A stretch of 64,000 nucleotides of DNA from Microglena sp. YARC (GCA_022414725.1 CM039465.1:44294560-44358559), one strand, 5' to 3'; numbered from the stretch's first letter, positions 47,142 to 57,374 are shown. Translations and numbers: made by a program. Notes: generated by a model not told the origin, from the letters alone.

Positions 47142-47440
47142 TATTAGCTTTGATAACACTCCGGATGAGTGGACTTTGTGTGTGCAGCACGCCAATCTAT
47201 ATATGCAGAGACGAGAGTAAGTTACAAGCACAGGAGACCCATTAAGGGGCACCAGTGGAGGAAAGGGGGCGGTAGCCTGGAACCTGATCAGGGTACAGGC
47301 TAGACAGCGCGTGTCAGAAGAACCGATGACGCAGTCAACAGGAAGCTGACATAGTACTGTCAGGACCGATAGTTCTAAGGGAGTACACAAGGAGTCACCA
47401 AGACATAAAACAAGCGAGAGCACCGCTTTTCATGCTGATA
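47142..47440 (-). repeat. 5' LTR of Copia-like element I
   Basis: 299 bp, essentially identical to 42976-43274 and followed by CCCTG at 47441. Confidence 0.9.
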
Positions 47441-47445
47441 CCCTG

Positions 47446-48067
47446 ACACGTAGTAATGATTTAGGAAAGCCTCCAACCACAATCGCAAGTCCAACTCGAT
47501 AGGACCCCCTGAAGACATAACAATCGGATCCTGATGAATCCTTGACCGCTTTTTAATCTTCGTCCCGCGAGTAGCTAGCAGCACCAAAGGGTCTGGCAAC
47601 CTAACCCCTGACACGTGTCCCCGAGGAAAAACAGCACGATGGTTACCATCATGCAAATCAAGCAGACTCAACTGCCCACCATCTTTGCCACGCATGCCAC
47701 TGTACCACAGGTACAACATCACCGTAGCATCCCGTTCCACCATCAACCTCTGAAACTCATCAGGCTCAGCAGACCACTGACCATCCAAATCACGAAGCAA
47801 AGCTGACACCTTCCTCTCATCCAAAGGAACAGTAGCATCCTCCTGGTAACCCGCGGCCCACAAGCTTCTCTTATAACCAGCGACATACTTCCTCACCTCA
47901 TATATAGCTGTTGCAGGGGTTACCTACCCCAGTCACAGCGTCGTACGGTCCTCGCCGACCTATCAACTGCATCAAGCTAGATAGATGCCCCACCGCGCAA
48001 GCAACAGAAGAAGGGGCAGACTGCAGACGCTCTCCAAGCCCCACGGATGAGGCACCGTGCTCCCAGA
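47446..48067 (-). pseudogene. Tyrosine recombinase, middle segment
   Basis: Lies between the two Copia insertions. YLWYSGMRGKDGGQLSLLDL is the box I motif with the catalytic Arg. Further on, RGTKIKKRSRIHQDPI fits the beta-hairpin Lys region. The upstream part reads LMQLIGRRGPYDAV and NPCNSYE and then needs a 4-nt frame change at an AT run near 47905 to enter VRKYVAGYKRSLW. The segment ends HYYVSG exactly at the Copia I boundary. Confidence 0.75.
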
Positions 48068-48413
48068 TATCAGCATGAATAGCGGTGCTCTCGCTTGTTT
48101 TATGTCTTGGTGACTCCTTGTGTACTCCCTTAGAACTATCGGTCCTGACAGTACTATGTCAGCTTCCCGTAGACTGTGTCATTCTTCATGACACTGTGAC
48201 GACTTCCTGTTGACTGCGTCATCGGTTCTTCTGACACGCGCTGTCTAGCCTGTGCCCTGATCAGGTTCCAGGCTACCGCCCCTTTCCTCCGCTGGTGTCC
48301 CTTTATGGTTCCCCAGTCTTTTGTAATGTTATTCTCGTCTCCGTGTATAGATTGGCGCGTCTGTTCCGCTGCTTTCATCTCTGTCCACTCCACGGAGTGT
48401 ATTAAAGCTGATA
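48068..48413 (+). repeat. 5' LTR of Copia-like element II
   Basis: TATCAGCATGAATAGC to AAAGCTGATA, a perfect 7-bp inverted terminal pair. The next bases, GGTTATCGGGCTCC, are the likely primer-binding site, similar to the matching bases in Copia I. Confidence 0.9.
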
Positions 48414-49647
48414 GGTTATCGGGCTCCTCATGGTACCACTGCTTTGCAATGCATCTTATGCGTCGTCCTCTACTTGGCTTCAACGAGCTTCATTCTGGAA
48501 GTTCCGAAGTCCTGACATGACGACAAATTGGCTGATTGATTGCGCGCCAGCGGCCTCTGCTGCCGGAGAGGAGGATCCTTCCGCCATCGTGGAAGTAACC
48601 CCGCCCAGTCATTCCTCCATCTTATCTTCCTTTTCCTCCCCTGCCGTCTGTCGCCTCCTCCCGTCTGTCGTAGATGACTGTGACGTGCAGACTCAAGTCG
48701 GCGACTAGCCTGGACATCGGTGGAGGTTCCCCGTCTTCGTCTGCTCGCGTCCTTGACGTCGCTACCATTTCTCCGGTGTTTGCGGCTCTGCCTGCATACC
48801 GGAGGTTGCCAAGCCGACCAAGCTCCCTGCTGATGTCTACGTCGTCTGTGCCCCCTTTGCTCTGCCCTGCCGACGGTCGGCTACTGGCATGAGCTTGCGC
48901 TCTAGTGGCTCTGTGCTACCTTCTGGAGAATTTTTTCGATCAAGCTGGCGGATCGCCGGCACTGCCGTAGGGTTCGCCAGGGGAGAACGACCTACGCGTC
49001 TGGACCTGGAGATTCTGGAGGTGGTAGGAAGCAGGGGGGGTATGGTCAGCACCACTACGGGTGCTGCTCCCTCTACCCCCCAACCGGGTGAGTCGAGCGA
49101 TAGAGGGGGGGACTTGGGATTGACTGATCGTCGACGGCGTGATATTAGGACCTTTGCATGCCTCGGCTCTGCCCTTCGCAACCTAGCAATAAATTTTTGA
49201 ATTCTGCCCTTGCGATTTGCGATTTTCTGCCACTGGTGCGATTTTCTGCACCAGGTGCGATTTGCTGCACTTTCATCCTCGTCTCCTTTTTCCCATACCT
49301 CAAATCTCGACTTCGACCTAACGCTTCCCCACCTTCTGTGATCCCAGGTCTCGCAGCGCCGGACTTCGCCCATGCTAAAGGCCAAAGTGGACGCCGTCCT
49401 GGCCCTAGTCCAATGCCGTGGAGGTTCTTTGGCATGATATCTTGGTGGATATTTTTTCTCTCTTAGGATCCTTGGGACCCCTGGGTGCGTTCCGTGGTTC
49501 GACAGGGGCCGCGTTCTTTGTCTTACCGTGCCCCTGGCCCTTTCCCTAGGTGCCCTCCTCAGGTGTATGCCTTAGCTACATGGTTTGTGTTCAAGTGTTT
49601 GAGTTCTGATAGGGCTTAGGAATTTTTTAGTTAAGTGGTATCGAGTA
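48414..49647 (+). other. Copia II 5' internal region
   Basis: Noncoding or decayed gag-equivalent region collinear with Copia I. Near 49210-49275 short GATTTTCTGC-type repeats lie in tandem. No protease or nucleocapsid motif was found. Confidence 0.6.
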
Positions 49648-50079
49648 ATGGTTGAAATCGTTTGGTGCTGTGCATTATTATCGATGGTATACACTGCTCA
49701 GCAGAACGCAGCTGTGGAGAGGTACAATGGGGTCTTGCAGAACATAGCTAGGAGTATCCACTTGGAGTCTATGCTAGCTAAGTCTTTCTGGCCCTATGCC
49801 TTCCTCAGTGCTTGTTACCTACGTAACCTGCTGCCCAATCAGGGTGACAAGACTCTATGCGAGTTGTTCTTTGGGGTTCTACCTGATGTGTCGTTGTTAC
49901 GAGTGTATAGTTGCCATTGCTCGTCTGAAGTAAATGGGATATTGCGTAACACGCTAGTTAAAAAGGCATTATTTGGTAGACTGGTTGGGAATTCCCTGGT
50001 GAGTAAGGGTTCTTATGTTTGGGTTCCGATGTTGCGCCAGTTAGTAGTGAGTAGTGATGTACTCTCTATATCCAGTTAG
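49648..50079 (+). pseudogene. Copia II integrase remnant
   Basis: 143 codons homologous to Copia I integrase: YTAQQNAAVERYNGVLQNIA with the catalytic Glu, FWPYAFLSACYLRNLLPN, and GRLVGNSLVSKGSYVWVP. It stops where Copia I continues; the downstream region (50080-50640) keeps fragments such as the Trp/Gly/Asp-rich end but is frameshifted. Decayed further than the copy in I. Confidence 0.87.
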
Positions 50080-50639
50080 TCTAAACTGTCTTACTGGGCT
50101 CTCCCATTAGTATGGGTCCCCGTGCCCGCTTGCATCCCTCCTGTCATCAAACGGTGATATGTTACGTGTCACCGGTAATTCCCTACGCCCTTTAACAACC
50201 CCAATTGTTGTTGGCTGGCCTGGCTGGGATGTATCCAGATTGCATTCCAGACCAGGGCCTGATCTTGCTGTATTGTGTGTGAAGTTTTAGGGCGGGTGGG
50301 AGTTGTATATCCAAACAATAATTTAGCCGAATCTCAGGGGGTCGCCAGGCCCTCCTCTGTGCCATGTTTTATCGGTGGAGCTCTAGGATTAAGACAGCCT
50401 CAGGTCATAGTGGAGCCTGATATAGGTCCACTGTCCACTAGTTGCCACCCCCCGTCCACCTGTTCGAATGGCTCGCGGGCGTTGTTGATCCCTTCGCCTC
50501 CTGCTGTCCCTGGTGGTTTACACCGGACAAGGCTTTGTAACGATGTGGCCGTCACGTGGGGTGAGTGATGATCTCGAACACTGGTCTGGCTCTGATACTG
50601 CGTATGGCTGGGGTGTTACAGTCAACCCAGGATTCATTG

Positions 50640-52349
50640 TTTTTTAGGTGCTGCTGGTTCTCATACGTAGGTTCACATGGCCCTATGTGTGGGTGCCTAT
50701 TCCTCAGCACCGCCTAGACTGTCTTATAGGGTAGTCTAGATTGGTGGAGCGTTACGACGCTTTGTTTAGGCAGCTTACTTTCAGCTGTCTTTCTTGGTTT
50801 TGGTGGAAGGTGGTAATTACTTCAGACCACCGTTATAGCGTCTTGATGGTTTCTGTCTCTTAGTTCCATAGGCAGATGGTTCAATCGGTGGAGCTCATCA
50901 TAGATTAGCTATTTCTTTTTACTCCACACTGTTTTTAGATCACCAGCCCCTCCAGTGATCAGAACTTTTTGTGGAGTGTAGTAGTTGTTTCAGCCTCTTT
51001 AGCGATTACAATGGTCTAGTGGTAGACCAGATTGCTAAGGAACGAAGAGTCGGGGGTCGACTCCCCCTTCGGTCGCTCTAGGCGTTGCAGGTCGTCGTCA
51101 ACCGCGATGGTAGCTTGTCCAGTTGAGGTAGGAGACCGCTCCCTACCCGCGTACGACGGGCTCCCTTAACACCACGCCCCACCAGGCGTTATCATTACCT
51201 TTTAGTTGTTTCCCTTCGGATTTTACTGTCAATTGGTGGGCTGGGTAATCTTGCAGTTGTACTTGCAGATGTACCGCCGCTCACCTCTTTCTTGTTTTCC
51301 GAGTGTATTTCAAGCGCCCTATCAGTCCATCCTTTGCAGTCAATTCTTTGAAGTCCTTTTTATGCGTTTACTATTTTTCAAGTGGACGATGGGTTTTATG
51401 TACTATGGTTGTACGTCTAACCTTCTATTGTTCATTGAACTGTGTTTCCTTTGTTGGTTACGGGTTTCTTGACAATTTTAACTTCGCATCCTTTGGATTT
51501 TTTCGGTTGCTGCAGGTTTGGTTTGCTTGTGGTTAGGCGCTTGGTTTGTCTTGAGTGTACAAGTTCTTTGCGGTGCGATACCCACCTCCTAGAATGTTTT
51601 TCGTTAGTGCCGTAACTGGGGATTTATGATAATTAACTTTCATAACTCTTCTTACTTCCATCTTTGAGTAAGAAACCAGTTCATCATGTTTTTTTCATCC
51701 CAACCTAGTCATGAATTCTATGCTAAGAATAGTTTTTAAGGTAGTGGATTTTTCCATCGACTTTATTTTTCCATAGTAGTCTTTAGTGTCCTCTTGTCTG
51801 CGTCCTTTAGGCTTTGATTCTCTCGTGTGCTGCTCTCACACGATATTTCAATCCGTCTCTTTGGTTATCATTGATTGGCGTTAGGTTCCTATTCCCGGAT
51901 CGGGTTTTCTATACCGTTGTTCCCCAACTTTGATATACGATTTTTTCAGTCTTCTCTTTAGGTTAAGTTCTCGGTTCTTTCAGTCACCTTTGTTCCCCTT
52001 CCTTTGGTATTAGGATTGATTTCTGTTTGCCCCCCCTGTGATTTTCTGGTTTGGTGCCTACTATTCTGGATGAATAGTATTTTTGCGCTTACCATGGATG
52101 GTTACATTTCCATTTTGGTCTCAGCTCAGCTCGGTATGACCCAAGTTTTTTGCTGCTACATTTTCGGAGTACTACAGTGGTTTTTGGTTCATCCTTTCTC
52201 ATCCTTTTATTTTAGACAAGGCTTTCTTCTGGTTTCCTGTTTTTCCGCCGTTCCTTAATAATTTTTGTTTGCTACCAGTTTATGGTTCTATGTCCCCAGT
52301 GCCATAGGTGGAGTACTAGTATTGTATGTCACCTGCGTCATAGGTGGAG
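50640..52349 (+). other. Copia II 3' noncoding region (with SINE insertion)
   Basis: Nucleotide-conserved with Copia I and III but without a shared frame. It ends in a purine-rich CATAGGTGGAG just before the LTR, a likely priming tract; a second CATAGGTGGAG lies 40 bp upstream. Confidence 0.7.
50992..51202 (+). mobile_element. tRNA-derived SINE inside Copia II
   Basis: 211-bp insertion flanked by TAGTTGTTTC at 50982-50991 and 51203-51212. Copia I has the uninterrupted site with one copy of the 10-mer (reverse strand near 44425). The head at 51001-51077 folds partly like tRNA: a 7-bp acceptor stem (AGCGATT with GGTCGCT, two G-U pairs), an A box TGGTCTAGTGG at 51012-51022 and a B box GGTCGACTCCC at 51055-51065. 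The anticodon arm does not fold, so this is not a tRNA gene. Confidence 0.88.
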
Positions 52350-52695
52350 TATCAGCATGAATAGCGGTGCTCTCGCTTGTTTTATGTCTTGGTGACTCCT
52401 TGTGTACTCCCTTAGAACTATCGGTCCTGACAGTACTATGTCAGCTTCCCGTAGACTGTGTCATTCTTCATGACACTGTGACGACTTCCTGTTGACTGCG
52501 TCATCGGTTCTTCTGACACGCGCTGTCTAGCCTGTACCCTGATCAGGTTCCAGGCTACCGCCCCTTTCCTCCGCTGGTGTCCCTTTATGGTTCCCCAGTC
52601 TTTTGTAATGTTATTCTCGTCTCCGTGTATAGATTGGCGCGTCTGTTCCGCTGCTTTCATCTCTGTCCACTCCACGGAGTGTATTAAAGCTGATA
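52350..52695 (+). repeat. 3' LTR of Copia-like element II
   Basis: 346 bp, TATCAGC to GCTGATA, followed by CCAGA. Confidence 0.9.
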
Positions 52696-52700
52696 CCAGA

Positions 52701-53030
52701 TAGATGTAATGCTCCTCAAAGAACACCAACACCTCCTCGGGCCGAGCCACCAGTAAGGTACTCGGATACCCCGGAGGTAGCCTCTCTAGCCAACACTGAA
52801 AATCCTCCCCAATAGAGCGAGTCCTCTTAGCAGTACCCGCCGTCACCGCCTGCTCCATAACATTGGACGCCCATCGCAATGCCCCTTCGTACATTCCCGC
52901 AGCAGCTCCGACATCATAATGTGCCCCAGCTCCGCGCTCACTAGGTTGGAACCGTTCCTCCACACAGCGTCGCAAAAACCCGTCGAACGGCGCACTAGCC
53001 AATCCCACAAGATCCGCACGTCCTTTGAAT
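52701..53030 (-). pseudogene. Tyrosine recombinase, N-terminal segment
   Basis: Frame from about 53030 down, with FKGRADLVGLASAPFDGF, then RWASNVMEQAVTAGTAKRTR and FQCWLERLPPGYPSTLL and VLVFFEEHYI, like the helical DNA-binding N-terminal domain of tyrosine recombinases. An in-frame TGA stands just upstream (about 53034), so the true start is unclear; an intron or loss of the 5' end is possible. It joins the middle segment across Copia II, with a 4-nt ATCT duplication disturbing the frame at the joint. Confidence 0.6.
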
Positions 53031-53929
53031 CACAAACAACACATCGCACCACCCAATCATTCACTCAAACTATCAATACGCGCTCCCCATCCCAATCGGG
53101 GCTATAGTCTAGAGGCACATAATTAAATCGAGTGTGCCCTAGCTAGTGCCCAAAGGCCAGATCAATAACGCCGTATTTGATAAGTTGATCTAGATAAGTG
53201 ACAGGTGAAGTGACATTCACGTATTTAGGGGAGTCCTAGACGCACAGATTATGTTCTATATTATGGTAGTAGATTACATTATTTCCCATATTATGAACAC
53301 AGCGACCACATATTTTGAAAATGATGGAGGAATATTTTACAGGGGGCTCTGGATTTGACGGACGAAAATGAAACGCACTAAGCTTTCATGTTTTTCTTTC
53401 GTGATTTTTCTGTGGGTCGCCCGCAATTCGGTGTTCGGGTCAACTCCAGCTAAGTTGACAATTAACTGCCGGGAACCGACGGCTCTCTTATTGTTATATA
53501 CCGGATTATATACCGGCTACTGAGTTGCTCAGAGTAGCCAGTGTGTAGTCAATGACTGGCTCTGCACTGTGCACGGGTCCTTGTGAGACCGTGCACCGCC
53601 GGGCAGTACGACTGTACCGCACTGCGGGCGAAGTATAACATGTCCGTTCATGCGGCATGCTAGTATTCAAATATAAGATATACTGTAATCTGCTCTTCAG
53701 TAGCTTCATCTTCCCGTGTCACGCAGTCTCCTCAATACGAGAATATTACACTTATTGGTCGGCCCGAAGGCGCTGACTTCTGGATCGACAACTGTGATCT
53801 GGCCGATTTTTGCGATCTGGTGATTTTCGTGGATTTCGTGAAATTGTCGAAAATTCAACTTGTGCGATCCTTGTACCAGCTGTCGCGGTGATTGGTCGGT
53901 CCAACGTCAAACTGAAATCAGGTTACCAA
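53031..53929. other. No gene recognised; possible retroelement LTR fragment
   Basis: At about 53500-53756 the sequence has direct TATATACCGG words and ends with TATTACACTTATTGGTCGG, which could be an LTR end followed by a primer-binding site. No partner LTR is present, so this remains a guess. Confidence 0.3.
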
Positions 53930-54204
53930 GTTAAAGTTTAAGAGGGAGACGCACAAGGTGTAGGAGACCGCCCCCCTTCTCAGGGTTTGTCTTACCAGCT
54001 GTATTGTGCCGGTCCTTCCCAACCGGGGTGAAAACCCCCAGTATTAAGCTGCACTGGCATGATGTGGTTGGTAATTCTTTTTACTGAGATGGTCCTACGG
54101 TGACTATAGCTAGCCCCGGCTTACGCAATGGTGTCCTTACCTTCACGTCCTGTGAGTAACGGTTCTACACGGATGTAACAATTTCAATTTCAATTTCAAT
54201 AGGT
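53930..54204 (+). repeat. SINE-like body joined to a LINE 3' tail
   Basis: 54094-54204 matches the last about 100 nt of the LINE (33357-33457), including ACGGTTCTACACGGATGTAA and the (AATTTC)n tail, here one unit longer. Just upstream, GTAGGAGACCGCCCC at about 53960 resembles GTAGGAGACCGCTCCC in the SINE at 51127-51142. It may be a SINE that borrows the LINE tail, or a 5'-truncated LINE beside a SINE relic. No duplication was found. Confidence 0.65.
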
Positions 54205-54277
54205 TCTCTTATGCTAAAATGCTAAGATTTTGAATGTTTTGATATCGATTACGTTTGTCCTGGTTCATTTTTTTACT

Positions 54278-54332
54278 GCCCAAAACGGCGAACAGCCAAA
54301 TTGCTGGCTGGAGCCATGTAACCAAGTTCAAG
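54278..54332 (+). repeat. Hairpin/TTCAAG-tail short repeat, copy a
   Basis: Contains ACGGCGAACAGCC, the stem AGCCA-AATTGC-TGGCT and the tail GTAACCAAGTTCAAG. A member of a family found on both strands from 54 to 63 kb. Confidence 0.8.
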
Positions 54333-54392
54333 TGGTTCTGTGCGTACACTTGTGTAGTTGCATCTACTGTGACTTCTGAAGCTGGTTCCATG

Positions 54393-54586
54393 CATGGTAC
54401 TACTGGTTCTTCATGCCAAATTGGTCAGCGCTTAAAGTGCACAAACGTCAAATTGGTCCGCGCTGTTTAGTGAAAAAAACGCGGAAATTGCGCCCACAGG
54501 GGGTTGAAAAAGCTGCGCGAAACGCGCCGACGGGCTAAAAAAGACAGCGCGGTGCTGCGCTGCCGCGCGCGCTTAGTAGTACCCTG
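54393..54586. mobile_element. hAT-like MITE, copy 1 (194 bp)
   Basis: Ends CATGGTACTAC and GTAGTACCCTG form an imperfect inverted repeat. GTTCCATG is duplicated exactly at 54385-54392 and 54587-54594, an 8-bp duplication as in hAT transposons. The interior is CG-rich with GCGCGAAACGCGC-like palindromic words. No coding capacity. Confidence 0.85.
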
Positions 54587-54690
54587 GTTCCATGTTTATC
54601 CATGATTAATTGTATGAAGAGATTGCATGAGGTATATTTTGCATAAGAACGCTCGGATTTGAATTGTTTATGTCACTGCGTTTTTTTTTT

Positions 54691-54750
54691 GCCTAAGACG
54701 GTGAGCAGCCAAATTTTTGGCTGAAGCCACGTAACCAAGTTTAAGTTCAA
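54691..54750 (+). repeat. Hairpin/TTCAAG-tail short repeat, copy b
   Basis: GCCTAAGACGGTGAGCAGCC, then the stem AGCCA...TGGCT with loop AATTTT, then ACGTAACCAAGTTTAAGTTC. Confidence 0.8.
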
Positions 54751-54761
54751 TTTATATCACT

Positions 54762-54816
54762 GCTGAAGACGGCGAGCAGCCCAATTGCTGGCCGGAGTCA
54801 TGTAAACAAGTTCAAA
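54762..54816 (+). repeat. Hairpin/TTCAAG-tail short repeat, copy c
   Basis: GAAGACGGCGAGCAGCCCAA followed by TTGCTGGCCGGAGTCATG and a GTTCAA end. It is almost tandem to copy b. Confidence 0.8.
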
Positions 54817-54819
54817 TAT

Positions 54820-55235
54820 TGCAATACATTACAGGTATCCAGAGGTATCAATCCAATATTCCAATCCAATTGTGCAGTTCAGAGCGAGTTGGGCATATAA
54901 TATAAAACAACACCCCTGGACCCTGGACAGCTACATAGAATATATCGTACACCAGGGTACTAAGACGGTCATGTGGTGTTGCCATGTGTCGAGTATGTTT
55001 TTATTTGGCTAATTTAAGTAACACACACCAGTGCCCACCCCACCCCCCACCCCCCACCCCACCCCACCCCACCCCACCCACCCCATCCCGCGTGCCCGCG
55101 CCCCGCGCCCCCTCGGTCAGCGTATCCACGTAGGCGTAGGCCTGGGCCTGCTTCCCAGCTGGTGGTGACAGTTTATGCGTGTTTGGGTGTGTGCGTTATA
55201 AAACAAATACCGGTACCTTGTTTTTGTTGTTGTTG
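54820..55235. other. No gene; CCCCA simple repeat
   Basis: A CCCCA/CCCA-rich microsatellite at about 55030-55090. A CAGGGTACTA word at 54953 resembles one MITE end, but no partner end was found. Confidence 0.6.
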
Positions 55236-55289
55236 GCCGAAGACACCGAGCAGCCTTAAAGCTGGAGTCATACGACGAAGTTCGAGTTA
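55236..55289 (+). repeat. Hairpin/TTCAAG-tail short repeat, copy d
   Basis: GAAGACACCGAGCAGC, stem CAGC-CTTAAA-GCTG, tail CGAAGTTCGAGTT. Confidence 0.75.
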
Positions 55290-56331
55290 AAGTGCTGTGT
55301 TGTGTGTGGGTGGGAGGGAGTAGGGTGGTGCTTGGGCCTTTGGGGTAGTAGTGACTAGTGAGGGGAGTACTATCCCCTGGGTCTGGATAAATATTCTTGC
55401 ATCCGGTCAAAACAGGAAGATGTTTTGTTTGTAAATTGCCATATATGGCTAGCAGCATTATAAATACAGGCGGGAGCCAAGAAAATAAGTTCAAGTTCAA
55501 GCCGGGTTAAGCCTCACTTCAGGTCAAATCCCAGAAGAGCGCTGCGTGAGTGTACTCACTACGCAGGTGAAAAAGCGAAGTACAAGATCAGCTGTCTTCT
55601 GATTATTGATGTTACAAAGCTATGCTCGATGAAGCGAAACCAAACCGGCGATGATGGTTCATGCATATCTCGACTCTTGCACATACATTCGTGACTTCGC
55701 CTCTGATTTGTCTGCTTCTAATTTACGCTCATGAAGTTATTGCCGTCCTCGATATTTTGCACTCCTCTTATGCTCTGCTCAATTAGAGCAGCCGTGAGAC
55801 TCGGACAGGTGCCAGGAGTATGCGAGCTGGTTGCTGTATCTGTGCGGGGGCATTTGGAGCGGGGTGGGAGTGCGGAGAGCAGCTTACGGATTGAATAACT
55901 CGCCCCAAGTCGGCCTAGTCGGCTGTATCTTCCATGTACCATGCCAGGTCTGGCTATAAGAGTTCATTACCTGGTACACGAGCCTTCAGGTTGCTCCCCA
56001 TGGACAAAGTAAACATAGGTAGTATAAACACATCCACACCACAGTCCTGAGATTAAACAACTAGTCCTACGTCTCCCTACTTCCCTAGTCTGCTTAATTC
56101 TTATCTGCATCATGCATGGTGTGGCCACACTGACCTGAAGAGTTTGAGTTTGAGTTTCATTACATGAATACATGATCTGTCAGCTTTCAGGCAGCTCACT
56201 GTCTGCCAGCAATGGAAACATGGGTAGTACAATCACAACAACAAAACACTCCTGGGTACAGAATGCAATCAACATGGATGTGGACAGTTGACAGACGTCC
56301 AGGTTCACAGAGCTGAAACACATCTTGCATG
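55290..56331. other. No gene recognised
   Basis: A partial hairpin-family tail with AAGTTCAAGTTCAAG lies at about 55486-55500. Otherwise only short open frames without motifs. Confidence 0.5.
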
Positions 56332-56361
56332 CATGCCACTAGACTTGCATTGCAATCAGAC

Positions 56362-56556
56362 CAGGGTACTACATTTTGTCAAATTGGTCACCGCTTAAAG
56401 CACACAAGCGACAAATTGGTCAGCGCTTTGTAGTGCAAAAAGCGCAAAAACTGCGCACTGCGCCCACAGTGAGTTGAAAAAACTGCGCGTTTCGCGCAGT
56501 GAGGCTCAAAAAGCGTGCGCGAAATCGCGTTACCGCGCGTGCTTTGTAGTACCCTG
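56362..56556. mobile_element. hAT-like MITE, copy 2 (195 bp), with 30-bp flanking repeats
   Basis: Perfect 12-bp inverted ends CAGGGTACTACA and TGTAGTACCCTG. The interior is related to the MITE at 54393-54586 (AATTGGTCAGCGCTT and GCGCCCACAG blocks). No 8-bp duplication; instead 56332-56361 and 56557-56586 are identical 30-bp sequences. Confidence 0.85.
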
Positions 56557-56588
56557 CATGCCACTAGACTTGCATTGCAATCAGACCA

Positions 56589-57320
56589 TCAGAAGCCCGA
56601 GCCCCCGTCTGTTGCTTCATCTGAGGCAGATTCTTGATGTATTTTGTGGGATGTGTTGGAGATTGCGTGTGCTTTTGAGTATGAGTCCTGATCACTCACA
56701 GCTTGACTTGTCTGTTCTGATGAATTATGTTGTTTTGTGCCTCGCTGACATCCTGATGTGTTGGTGCTGCGCTCTGTCATGTCGGACTGTGGTTAGTGAC
56801 TTAGTAGTGCAAGTGGTGCAAAGTGCTGATGCTGAAAGTGTGTTGTAGTGTTGACGCTATGCTGCATTGGTAGGGATGGGCTATGTTATATAATACAAGC
56901 GAATAAATAATATTATATAATATTAATCAGACGAACCGTCTCACCAGGAATTCGAATTTATTTGAAAAACTAATATTATTGTGACACTTTAATAATATGA
57001 GTTAATACCGGTATAATTTTTTCAAACACTTATATTAGTTGCCGTTCCCTATGGATTGATGGAGCTGTGTTCATAGCTTTTCTTTTCATCTAGAAGCAGC
57101 AGCTTCTATCCAGCTCCTCTGGCTTGCTACCTAGCCAAACCTATAGCAACGTGGTGCATCTGGAAGCTGGCAAAATCATATTTCCAGTACAGTTGAAATC
57201 TTGGGGCTTAGCCCAGGGGCTGACTCAGGGAGCTGCCTAGAAGTTCAAGTTCTAGAAGCTGCAGCTCATAGCCGAAAAGGAAAGATGTGGCTGTGTTGCG
57301 AGCTATTTATTAACATTACT
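56589..57320. other. No gene recognised
   Basis: AT-rich stretch at 56880-57040 with ATAATATTA words; no motif-bearing frame. Confidence 0.5.
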
Positions 57321-57374
57321 GCCAAAGACAGCGAGCAGCCTTAGCAGGCTGGGGCCATGTAAACAAATTCAAGC
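57321..57374 (+). repeat. Hairpin/TTCAAG-tail short repeat, copy e
   Basis: CCAAAGACAGCGAGCAGCC, stem CAGCC-TTAGCA-GGCTG, tail TGTAAACAAATTCAAGC. It faces the inverted copy f at 57543. Confidence 0.8.

Larger units (their letters stand above)
42976..47440 (-). mobile_element. Copia-like element I, non-autonomous
   Basis: Minus-strand LTR element of 4.47 kb. LTRs at 42976-43274 and 47142-47440 (299 bp each) differ at about one site by eye, so insertion is recent. CCCTG is duplicated at 42971-42975 and 47441-47445. It contains only a part of Copia integrase (44759-45889) and long noncoding stretches; protease, reverse transcriptase and RNase H are not recognisable. It would need enzymes in trans. 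It is inserted in the tyrosine-recombinase gene. Confidence 0.9.
48068..52695 (+). mobile_element. Copia-like element II, non-autonomous, carrying a SINE
   Basis: Plus-strand, 4.63 kb. LTRs at 48068-48413 and 52350-52695 (346 bp each) differ at about one site by eye. CCAGA is duplicated at 48063-48067 and 52696-52700. The internal organisation is the same as Copia I (integrase remnant, no RT), which suggests both descend from one deleted master copy. Its 3' region is interrupted by a SINE at 50992-51202. Confidence 0.9.

Noticed and set aside
51001..51077. tRNA gene
   Set aside because: Acceptor stem and A/B boxes are present but the anticodon arm does not pair; target duplications show it is the head of a SINE.
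54940..54965. Fourth hAT-like MITE
   Set aside because: Only one CAGGGTACTA end is seen; no partner end or duplication nearby.
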